Under the pieces are notes generated by a model. It had not been told where the DNA came from. It saw nothing but the letters and a program-made list of their open reading frames with translations, and made no database searches. Positions 1 through 5,821 of a stretch of DNA of 5,990 bases are shown piece after piece (the stretch's first letter is position 1; every line of letters begins with the position of its first letter). The stretch spans positions 1 through 5,990 of the forward strand of contig JAUIJG010000330.1 of assembly GCA_030431355.1 (NCBI GenBank). The letters run 5' to 3'. The stretch comes from a bacterium (GTDB taxonomy: Bacteria; Cyanobacteriota; Vampirovibrionia; Obscuribacterales; Obscuribacteraceae). The position numbers were made by a program, and so were the translations under genes.

Positions 1-115
1 CATCGAACGAACCTACATGCAGCACTTGCGCACACAGACCTTCATACAGCTCCTCTACTCTTACGTCGTCAATCCTATTGGGCGCTTTCTCAGACTTCTT
101 AACCTTTTTAATCAC
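1..115 (-). CDS. Partial unrecognised protein, N-terminal fragment
   Basis: An open leftward frame begins 29 bases after the stop of the SDR gene and runs off the window edge. From the GTG at 115-113 it encodes about 38 residues with a Lys-rich start (MIKKVKKSEKAPNR), then an acidic stretch (IDDVRVEELYEG) and a hydrophobic segment (CAQVLHVGSF). First codon positions are mostly purines, the usual coding pattern, and the frame is co-directional with the gene before it, so an operon partner is plausible. The start is uncertain: the frame stays open upstream to a TAA inside the SDR gene, GTG is the only ordinary start codon between, and AGGGA/GAG lie 17 and 12 bases before it, farther than ideal. 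The opposite strand is also open here (2-175) but gives a Leu/Phe-rich product typical of an antisense shadow. I do not recognise the family. Confidence 0.45.
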   Translation of the reverse strand, partial: MIKKVKKSEKAPNRIDDVRVEELYEGLCAQVLHVGSFD

Positions 116-144
116 TTTTTGAATAAGCTCTTTCCCTGGCGCTT

Positions 145-1092
145 TCAGTCTCTTCTTGACTTGTTAAGGCATTGAATAATCACATCCTCTGTCATCTCCA
201 TTCTCGGCTTCATCTCAGCAGGAAGTTCTTGACAATAGGCTTGGCAACTAGAAGCAGCCCTGTCCATTCCCTCCTGAAGCATTTTGATCTGGCTAGTTGT
301 CACCAGCGGATCTTTGCTGGTTCTCTCCATCAGGGCGGCGATCGCGAGGTGGATAGATACAGGAAACGGGATATTAATAGATATTCCATGACCCCTTCCC
401 ATCTTCGCTCTCGCCTTTGCTACCCGAGCGACAATCTGACTCAGAGACAAGGCTTCCGGACCGGTCACGGTGTAGGCTTTTCTGGAAAGCAGGTTATTCA
501 GCAAACTCTCTGCCATCAGCTCGCACATGTCTTCCACCGCCACGGGACTGAATTTGCGTGGCAAGAGTCCCACCGGCGCGAAGAAGGGAGACATTTCCAG
601 GGCTCTATCTATGTGGCTCAACATATGGTCGCCGGCTCCGTAGATCATGCCGGGTCTCAGAATAGTGAAGTCAAGGCCGGATGCTTTGACCAGCTCTTCA
701 GCTTGCCATTTACTGTTGTGATATTTAGAGGCTTTCCAGGGTCTGGCGTTGATGAAGCTGACCAACAAAATCTTTTTCACGCCGGCTTTTCTGGCGGCGT
801 AGAGCACTTTCTCCGTGGCGTCCACATGGAGTTGGGCAAAGGTGGAATCTTCGGTCTCTCTGTTTATGCCGGCTAAATGCGCCACTCCCACGCAACTTTT
901 GAAGGCTTCATAGAGCTTTTTCTCTTCGGTCAGATACATGGGGCGGAAGTTTATATTTTGCAGTTTTCTCAGGTTGGCAGTATCCCGGGCGATACCCCTG
1001 GCTACTATGGTGGGATAGTGACCTCTTTGAATGAGGTACCGTGCAAAGTGCCCGCCAAGAAAGCCTGTACCGCCTGTTATTGCAATGTTCAC
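145..1092 (-). CDS. Atypical SDR / NAD(P)-binding epimerase-like protein (NDUFA9/YbjT-like)
   Basis: A 315-residue protein of the extended or atypical short-chain dehydrogenase superfamily, probably a cytosolic NAD(P)-binding oxidoreductase, epimerase or binding protein. Visible: the Rossmann dinucleotide motif GGTGFLG at residues 7-13 (GxxGxxG), AHLAG at 71-75 in the position of the family's NNAG/HLAA motif, a YxxxK pair (Y124, K128) and LRPGMIYG at 145-152, typical of the epimerase and complex-I NDUFA9-like groups. The usual catalytic Ser region reads VSF at 111-113. The substrate cannot be read; relatives act on nucleotide sugars, quinones or isoprenoids, or only bind cofactor. The start is GTG at 1092-1090: the codon immediately upstream in frame is TAA, so no longer start exists, and the Rossmann strand follows at once. 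No good Shine-Dalgarno is visible before it. It is divergent from the M16 gene and followed by a likely co-transcribed gene. Confidence 0.9.
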   Translation of the reverse strand: MNIAITGGTGFLGGHFARYLIQRGHYPTIVARGIARDTANLRKLQNINFRPMYLTEEKKLYEAFKSCVGVAHLAGINRETEDSTFAQLHVDATEKVLYAARKAGVKKILLVSFINARPWKASKYHNSKWQAEELVKASGLDFTILRPGMIYGAGDHMLSHIDRALEMSPFFAPVGLLPRKFSPVAVEDMCELMAESLLNNLLSRKAYTVTGPEALSLSQIVARVAKARAKMGRGHGISINIPFPVSIHLAIAALMERTSKDPLVTTSQIKMLQEGMDRAASSCQAYCQELPAEMKPRMEMTEDVIIQCLNKSRRD

Positions 1093-1122
1093 TTATGAAT
1101 TGACCCGGCTAATTGTTAGTTT

Positions 1123-1136
1123 GATATTCAAATATC
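1123..1136. repeat. AT-rich palindrome, possible operator
   Basis: GATATT-CA-AATATC is a perfect inverted repeat with 6-base arms and a 2-base centre, lying between the two divergent genes. A second, ATATT-GACT-AATAT, lies at 1151-1164 and overlaps the TTGACT box. Such symmetry suits a dimeric repressor, but AT-rich palindromes of this size also occur by chance. No known operator consensus is recognised. Confidence 0.3.
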
Positions 1137-1188
1137 TGAAGGTCCGGAAAATATTGACTAATATACGTTATTCTTAACTCTTTCGAAC

Positions 1189-1226
1189 GGCTCTTGCCTC
1201 CGGGTGGAGCCACTTATTATCACCCG
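1189..1226 (+). promoter_or_regulatory. Two interleaved GC-rich inverted repeats in the M16 leader
   Basis: GGCTC (1189-1193) is complementary to GAGCC (1207-1211), and CGGGTG (1201-1206) is complementary to CACCCG (1221-1226). The arms interleave, so in RNA the two stems could form an H-type pseudoknot or compete as alternative hairpins. The element ends 14 bases before the GGAAG ribosome-binding sequence of the M16 gene. Whether it lies in the transcript depends on an unmapped start site. Two short arms could be coincidence. Confidence 0.3.
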
Positions 1227-1240
1227 CTAATTTTGGTAAT

Positions 1241-1245
1241 GGAAG
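1241..1245 (+). promoter_or_regulatory. Ribosome-binding site of the M16 peptidase gene
   Basis: GGAAG sits four bases before the ATG at 1250. It supports this start over the out-of-frame ATG at 1239, whose own G is the first base of this sequence. Confidence 0.5.
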
Positions 1246-1249
1246 CAGA

Positions 1250-4144
1250 ATGGTTAACGCTATAAAAAACGAGAATTTCAGTCTTTCCGAATACGGCATA
1301 GAAGCCGGCGAAGAGATAAAGAATGTCTTTGAGTATCGTATGGAAAACGGGCTGAAAGTGGTCCTGGCGGAGAACCATACCGCACCGGTTGTAACTTTCC
1401 TTGTGCTCTACAAAGTTGGAAGCCGTAACGAAGGTGTCGGCTACACCGGGGCAACACATTTTTTGGAACACATGCTATTCAAAGGCACCAAACGGCACAA
1501 TGCTGACAAAGGAAACGGGATAGACGACCTTCTGACCCAGATTGGCGCTTACTGGAACGCCACCACCTGGTTTGACCGGACAAGCTATTTTGAAATAGTC
1601 CCCAAAGAGTTCTTTGACCTCTGCACGGAGCTGGAAGCGGATCGGATGCGGAACTTGATGTTGCGTCAATCTGACCGTGACTCTGAGATGTCGGTGGTTC
1701 GCAACGAACTGGAGCGAGGCGAAAACTATCCGGAGGAAGCTCTGGAGAAAGAACTGTATGCGGTGGCTTTCAGAGAACATCCCTATCACCATCCCACAAT
1801 CGGCTGGCGCTCGGATGTGGAAGGTGTTCCACTGGATAGGCTTCGTAAGTTCTACGATACATATTACTGGCCAAACAACAGCACCGTCGTTGTGCTCGGT
1901 GATTTCAAGAAAGAAGAAGCTCTTGCCACCATTCAAAAGCATTTTGGCAAGATAAAGACTTCTCCGGATCCTATTCCCGAAGTCTACACGGTTGAGCCCG
2001 CCCAGGAAGGTGAGCGCCGTTTCGAGATTTGCAGAGCAGGGGATCTCCCCCGAGTCTGGCTCGGTTTCCATGTTCCGGAAGCAGTGCACGAGCATAACTA
2101 CACCCTTGCCGCCATCAGGCATATTCTCGGTAGTACCTACGAACGCTCAAGTCGTCTCTACAAAGCTTTGATAGAGACAGGACTGGCCGCCGACGTATTT
2201 TGTCGTCACGATGAATTGAGAGATCCGGGTCTATTTATCATCGGAGCGAGTCTTAACCCGGGTGTAAACCTGAAAAAAGTGGAAGACACCATTCTTGGTG
2301 AGATTGAAAAACTTGCCACGGACTCCATCAGTGAAGCTGAACTAAACAGAGTGAAATCAGCCAACAGAAAAGGAACTATTCTTGCCATGGCTGACCCCAG
2401 CAGCCTTGCCTTTTTGCTCGGAGAAGCCGAGTCAAAAGCTGACTGGAAGTGGCTGATGAACTATGATGATCGATTCGATGAGATCAGTCTGGAAAATGTT
2501 AAAACAGTAACATCCACCTACTTTACTCGCACCAACAGAACGGTGGGATATTTTAAACCTATGCAGATGTTTCTCGATGAAGTGAGGGCTAAAGAGAGTT
2601 CCGGCAACGAATCTGTAGATGGAGTAGTTGAAGAATTAGTTGAGAGCATCGGTGAAAATGGAGATGCCATAGAGCTGGGCGAAGAGATTTCGGAAGAGAT
2701 GGCCGATGACATGCTCAACCAGGATCTTGCTGCGACTATAAAAGATCCGGAGCCCAAGGCTGTGGAGCGTTCTGTTAAAGATTTTGAGATCGACAAGGAA
2801 GAGCTCTCGAGATTGTTGGCTGAGCCACCTAAAGCGAAAAGAGTAAGGTTCTCAAAAGAGGTCGGCACCGAAAAGACTTTTGAGGAGAGGGTTCGTATAG
2901 AGACACTGCCCAATGGTATGAAAGTGCTTCTTATGAAGAATCCAGGTACCGGCTCTGTCGGTATTGCCCTTAATATCAAAGCCGGTAACTATTTCACCAG
3001 ACATTTGCCCAGCCATCAGTCGGAGTTGATGGGCGAATTGTTGTGCCGCGGTTCCCAGAATTTCGACAAGCAGCATATCGCTGAGACTCTGGAGAACATG
3101 GGGATTCCTTCCGGTCTGGAATTCTCGGTGGACAATTATCGGCTCGGGCTGGCTACCTATGTTGTCACCGAAGATTTCAGTGAATATCTGGGCTTGTTGA
3201 ACGACGCCGTAAGAAGACCGCTTCTAGCCGAGAGCGAGTTGAAGAAGCTGAAAGTGGAGTTGTCTTCTAAAATTATTGAAGGCGCCAACAACACTAGATC
3301 CGTCGCCTGGAATGGAATGAAGCGTTCTCTCTATCCTTCTGACCATCCTTTCTATGACAAGCTGCCTTCCGAACAGATCAACGAATTGATGAGCGTGAAC
3401 TCGGAAGACTTGCGCGATGTACACGGCAAGCTCATGACCCCCGCATCGACTATTCTTAGCATCGTGGGTGATATCGATCTTGATCTTGCCCTGGAAGAGG
3501 TGACCAGAAAGTTCTCTGACTGGACCGGCGAGGCAAACGGAGAAATAATCATTCCTTCCGTAGATCTGTCCGGTAGCAGACGCTATTTCGACATCAATAT
3601 CCCCGATAAAAGTAGTGCCGACATCATCCTCAGTCATCCGACTACTCTCAAGCGTACGGATAAAGATTTTTATGCGGCTAGAATTGCTAACGCCGCTCTT
3701 GGTCAGGATACGATAACGTCGAGGTTAGGAACGGTGGTTCGTGACCGCGCCGGACTTACCTATGGAATCTACTCCATGTTCTCCGATACCGCATTCGGAG
3801 GATCTCCGTGGTCCTTGCTTCTTTCAGTCAACCCCAATAATGTCGATAAAGCGCTCAAGCTTGTGGATGAAGTATTGGCTGACTACATGGAGAACGGCAT
3901 CTCCAAGCAAGAGCTGACCAAAGAGACTGGAAGGGCTGTGGGCTCCTTTAAAGTGGGTCTATCCTCTTCTATCGGAATCGCAAGAGTTATTGCCGAACTC
4001 GAGTTTTTAGGACTGGGTGTCAAAGAGTTGGATCTTCTCGGTAAGCGCTATTTATCCGTCACTAAGAAGTCCGCTGACAATGCTATGCGTAAGTACTTCC
4101 ATCCGGATTCCTTCACCACCGTGGTAGCAGGATCGCTATCCTGA
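1250..4144 (+). CDS. Tandem M16 zinc metallopeptidase (insulinase/pitrilysin family)
   Basis: A 964-residue zinc peptidase with two M16 units in one chain. The first unit (about 30-440) carries the inverted zinc motif H70-F-L-E73-H74, with E153 as likely third ligand and E146 seven residues before it, matching the Glu pair of pitrilysin; E73 would be the catalytic base. TYYWPNNSTVVVLGDF near 204-219 opens the first M16_C domain. The second unit (about 546-964) is degenerate: the region aligning with HxxEH reads E592-L-M-G-E596, so it should not bind zinc. It keeps the C-terminal signature GLTYGIYS near 835-842, whose Arg/Tyr neighbours contact substrate in the family. The halves should close as a clamshell around short unfolded peptides. 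A roughly 100-residue acidic linker (about 445-545) joins them. No signal peptide or membrane segment is visible, so a cytosolic enzyme is likely, although many bacterial relatives are exported. Start chosen from the GGAAG at 1241. Confidence 0.93.
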   Translation: MVNAIKNENFSLSEYGIEAGEEIKNVFEYRMENGLKVVLAENHTAPVVTFLVLYKVGSRNEGVGYTGATHFLEHMLFKGTKRHNADKGNGIDDLLTQIGAYWNATTWFDRTSYFEIVPKEFFDLCTELEADRMRNLMLRQSDRDSEMSVVRNELERGENYPEEALEKELYAVAFREHPYHHPTIGWRSDVEGVPLDRLRKFYDTYYWPNNSTVVVLGDFKKEEALATIQKHFGKIKTSPDPIPEVYTVEPAQEGERRFEICRAGDLPRVWLGFHVPEAVHEHNYTLAAIRHILGSTYERSSRLYKALIETGLAADVFCRHDELRDPGLFIIGASLNPGVNLKKVEDTILGEIEKLATDSISEAELNRVKSANRKGTILAMADPSSLAFLLGEAESKADWKWLMNYDDRFDEISLENVKTVTSTYFTRTNRTVGYFKPMQMFLDEVRAKESSGNESVDGVVEELVESIGENGDAIELGEEISEEMADDMLNQDLAATIKDPEPKAVERSVKDFEIDKEELSRLLAEPPKAKRVRFSKEVGTEKTFEERVRIETLPNGMKVLLMKNPGTGSVGIALNIKAGNYFTRHLPSHQSELMGELLCRGSQNFDKQHIAETLENMGIPSGLEFSVDNYRLGLATYVVTEDFSEYLGLLNDAVRRPLLAESELKKLKVELSSKIIEGANNTRSVAWNGMKRSLYPSDHPFYDKLPSEQINELMSVNSEDLRDVHGKLMTPASTILSIVGDIDLDLALEEVTRKFSDWTGEANGEIIIPSVDLSGSRRYFDINIPDKSSADIILSHPTTLKRTDKDFYAARIANAALGQDTITSRLGTVVRDRAGLTYGIYSMFSDTAFGGSPWSLLLSVNPNNVDKALKLVDEVLADYMENGISKQELTKETGRAVGSFKVGLSSSIGIARVIAELEFLGLGVKELDLLGKRYLSVTKKSADNAMRKYFHPDSFTTVVAGSLS

Positions 4145-4148
4145 TTTA

Positions 4149-4263
4149 ATACCAGAGGTAGTGCTGTAGACACTTTTTTTGGTCGTCGGCGTTCTTGTCG
4201 GCGACCAAAATTTGCGTGGAATTTCCTTCGACTCTCTTATTCTTGTGATGCTATCTCTGGTAT
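4149..4263. repeat. Long-range inverted repeat enclosing a hairpin
   Basis: ATACCAGAGGTAG (4149-4161) pairs with CTATCTCTGGTAT (4251-4263) over 13 positions, all Watson-Crick except one G-T. The 89 enclosed bases contain the strong hairpin at 4177-4210. The arms begin five bases after the M16 stop. As RNA this would be a closed, about 115-nucleotide folded unit; as DNA it could be a tiny element with terminal inverted repeats, though I see no flanking target-site duplication. Confidence 0.5.
4177..4210. repeat. 13-bp stem hairpin, possible non-canonical terminator
   Basis: TTTTGGTCGTCGG (4177-4189) pairs with TCGGCGACCAAAA (4198-4210) around an 8-base loop; 11 pairs are Watson-Crick and two are G-T. 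It follows the M16 stop by 32 bases, a normal place for a terminator. However, the T-run precedes the stem and the A-run follows it on the + strand, and the same holds on the other strand, so the U-tail of a canonical intrinsic terminator is missing. Only TTT follows the stem. It may stabilise the 3' end, halt transcription weakly, or be part of a larger structure. Confidence 0.5.
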
Positions 4264-4363
4264 CAGGAAAGGCCGATTAATGTTTGTTGTCAATAGAGGT
4301 ATGTACACAGGATCTCTTTTTAGTTAGGATAAGCAGGGAAAGTTAGAGAGCGAGTGTGTTCAA

Positions 4364-5041
4364 ATGGAAAATGTCCAATCGTCCACCCACTATAAACATG
4401 TGAGTGATCCAGCCAGTCTTGAGGGGCTCGATGATTTTTTAGACGGACTGCTCGACAAAGTTTTCAACCCGGAGATTGAAGCGGAGAAGACCAGAGATGA
4501 ATCACCAAAATCATCCAGGGTAAGAGTGCTTCGCCCCGTCAAACAAGATTCCGAAAATGATACCGCTGGCGAAGACATGTCCATCGAGGATCTCTTCGGC
4601 AAAGATGATATCGTCGCCGGTGAGGCTGGACTCTTCTCTCCCTCTTCCCCTTATACTTATGGACAATCTCGTTCTGAGACTCCCAGTCTCTTCGAGGCTG
4701 ACCCTGACAAAACCGTAGAGTTGGAGCTGAAAATCAGATTTCTTGAAGCTCAATTAGATTATCGAAACAAAGAACTTCGCGAATCTTTCAACCGATTGAA
4801 ATTCATGGAAGGTCAGATCCTGGCCAAAGATGACCAGATTAAGATGATTCCCGAACTGATTAAAAGGGGTGCCCAGGCGACCAGATACGAATGCGAGATC
4901 GAAAGCCTGAAAGACAATCTGGAGAAAGTTCACCAAGATTTGAGCGAGACTCAGCATGTACTCGAGAATTTGAGAAGTTCCTGGATAGGCAAGCTCAGTC
5001 TCTGGATGGCCCAGGGTGGAAATTCTGTAAAAGAGAAATAG
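4364..5041 (+). CDS. Unrecognised acidic coiled-coil protein
   Basis: A 225-residue protein of no family I recognise, with no signal peptide. Four parts can be seen. Residues 15-36 form a likely short amphipathic helix (GLDDFLDGLLDKVF at 21-34). Residues 38-115 are rich in Ser, Asp, Glu and Pro and probably disordered, with short acidic-aromatic motifs (EDLFGKDD at 75-82, SLFEADPD at 108-115). Residues 116-206 carry leucine-type heptads and charged residues typical of a coiled coil, perhaps interrupted near P163 and G169. The tail (205-220) contains W207 and W214 in a short amphipathic stretch ending in Gly-rich sequence, which might touch a membrane or a partner. The pattern suggests a scaffold or adaptor, by inference only. 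The ATG has weak upstream GAGAGCGAG. The TPR gene follows 45 bases after its stop, so co-transcription is likely. Confidence 0.8.
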   Translation: MENVQSSTHYKHVSDPASLEGLDDFLDGLLDKVFNPEIEAEKTRDESPKSSRVRVLRPVKQDSENDTAGEDMSIEDLFGKDDIVAGEAGLFSPSSPYTYGQSRSETPSLFEADPDKTVELELKIRFLEAQLDYRNKELRESFNRLKFMEGQILAKDDQIKMIPELIKRGAQATRYECEIESLKDNLEKVHQDLSETQHVLENLRSSWIGKLSLWMAQGGNSVKEK

Positions 5042-5086
5042 GTCTCTTCGAGCTTTCCAATTTCAAATCCGCTAAAATTAACTCCC

Positions 5087-5821
5087 ATGTTTAGAACGAT
5101 CACGGGATCTGGTTATGTTATGTTCCGAAGACCGGCCAAATTCAGGTCGGTTGGGCTTTTGCATAGGTCTCTGGCTAAGTCCTCGGTTTCGTTTTTTGTT
5201 AGAGCCGCGCTCTGGGTTCTGGTTGTGAGCGTTGCCCTTTGCCCCCTGGCTTATGCCGAGGATACGGTGAAGGAAAAGAGCGCCATGGATGGCTTCGGCT
5301 TCGTGGAGCCTGATGATAGGCTGCGCCAGCAAGAATGGTATCAAAAAGACCAGAAAGCCAGGGAGCTACTTGATCAAGGCAATATTCTAGAAGCCGAAAG
5401 GGTCTGGATAGAAGCTTCCAAGCTTTCCGAGCAAAGTTCCCAGGTGGAGCCGGGTTTCGTGAACTGCCTGGTGGGGCTATCTCTTCTCTACCACAAGAAA
5501 GGAGATCCCAAAGAGTCCGAGCGGGTCTATGAATACGCCATGCGAAATATGGAAGGTCTTGTGGGTCGGGGATCTATCAGATTCGCCCGATTTTTACCTG
5601 ATCTCGCCTGGCTTTATCACGCCCATGGCAGAAAGGATCAGGCCGAGATATTGTTTAAACAGCATCTTTCCATGCATGAAAAAGAGTATGGTACCTATGC
5701 TCCTGAGATTTTGGAGAGTCTGGATCATTATTCTCGTTATCTTCACAAGACTGGGAGGCACTCCGAAGCCAATTCTCTGGAGACAAGAGCGCAGTCCATA
5801 AAGGATAAGGCAAAGCCATGA
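5087..5821 (+). CDS. Secreted TPR-repeat protein
   Basis: A 244-residue protein with an N-terminal export signal and tetratricopeptide repeats, expected outside the cytoplasmic membrane. The hydrophobic core lies at about 36-54 (FFVRAALWVLVVSVALCPLA), followed by A-Y-A then E58, a good signal peptidase I site after residue 57. C52 is not in a convincing lipobox, because Leu precedes it. TPR-like helical pairs lie at about 87-120, 124-157, 168-201 and 209-242, with the small/aromatic pattern of kinesin-light-chain repeats (LAWLYHAHGRKDQAEILFKQ at 173-192). TPRs bind protein partners; no catalytic motif is seen. The start is doubtful: the ATG used gives a very long pre-core region and has no Shine-Dalgarno. 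ATG at 5120, or TTG at 5159 (a normal signal length of about 33 residues), are alternatives. Its TGA overlaps the next ATG. Confidence 0.82.
   Translation: MFRTITGSGYVMFRRPAKFRSVGLLHRSLAKSSVSFFVRAALWVLVVSVALCPLAYAEDTVKEKSAMDGFGFVEPDDRLRQQEWYQKDQKARELLDQGNILEAERVWIEASKLSEQSSQVEPGFVNCLVGLSLLYHKKGDPKESERVYEYAMRNMEGLVGRGSIRFARFLPDLAWLYHAHGRKDQAEILFKQHLSMHEKEYGTYAPEILESLDHYSRYLHKTGRHSEANSLETRAQSIKDKAKP
5807..5810 (+). promoter_or_regulatory. Ribosome-binding site of the methyltransferase gene
   Basis: AAGG, preceded by AAGGAT, lies seven bases before the ATG at 5818, inside the end of the TPR gene. It supports independent or coupled initiation at that ATG. Confidence 0.5.

Larger units (their letters stand above)
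1093..1249. promoter_or_regulatory. Divergent intergenic region, probable promoters for both directions
   Basis: This 157-base AT-rich stretch separates the GTG of the leftward SDR gene from the ATG of the rightward M16 gene, so promoters for both are expected here. A TTGACT at 1154-1159 resembles a rightward -35 box, but no convincing -10 sits 16-18 bases later. On the other strand TATATT/TATTAG sequences around 1159-1165 could serve leftward transcription. Two short palindromes (1123-1136 and 1151-1164) could be operators. I place no promoter precisely. Confidence 0.45.
4145..4363. other. 219-base intergenic region with nested inverted repeats
   Basis: No credible coding frame is seen between the M16 stop and the coiled-coil gene. 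The first half (4149-4263) holds two nested inverted repeats, listed separately. The second half (4264-4363) is AT-rich and should contain the promoter of the downstream genes if they are transcribed separately. I found no well-spaced -35/-10 pair. A weak purine-rich sequence, GAGAGCGAG (4346-4354), precedes the next ATG by nine bases and may be its ribosome-binding site. Confidence 0.6.

Noticed and set aside
2..175. Rightward open frame at the left edge, Leu/Phe-rich and ending in TGA at 173-175
   Set aside because: It is the codon-aligned complement of the Lys/Glu-rich leftward frame and would overlap the SDR gene end; composition favours the other strand.
172..876. Long rightward open frame (234 residues) opposite the SDR gene, and a second at 877-1098
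   Set aside because: It lies entirely antisense to a protein with clear Rossmann and YxxxK motifs; its own product is His/Arg/Ser-rich with no recognisable domain, as expected of a shadow frame.
1154..1182. TTGACT as -35 of a sigma-70 promoter for the M16 gene
   Set aside because: The hexamer is good, but the bases at 16-18 spacing do not resemble TATAAT, so no promoter is called.
1475..2122. Leftward open frame of 215 residues inside the M16 gene
   Set aside because: It is antisense to the catalytic M16 domain, whose motifs are unmistakable; no independent start signal or domain is seen.
4149..4263. Miniature transposon (MITE) defined by the outer inverted repeat
   Set aside because: The terminal arms are only 13 bases, no flanking target-site duplication is visible, and copy number cannot be tested in this window; listed only as an inverted repeat.
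5228..5257. Lipoprotein lipobox around C52 of the TPR protein
   Set aside because: The residue before Cys is Leu rather than Gly, Ala or Ser, and a better A-Y-A signal peptidase I site follows five residues later.
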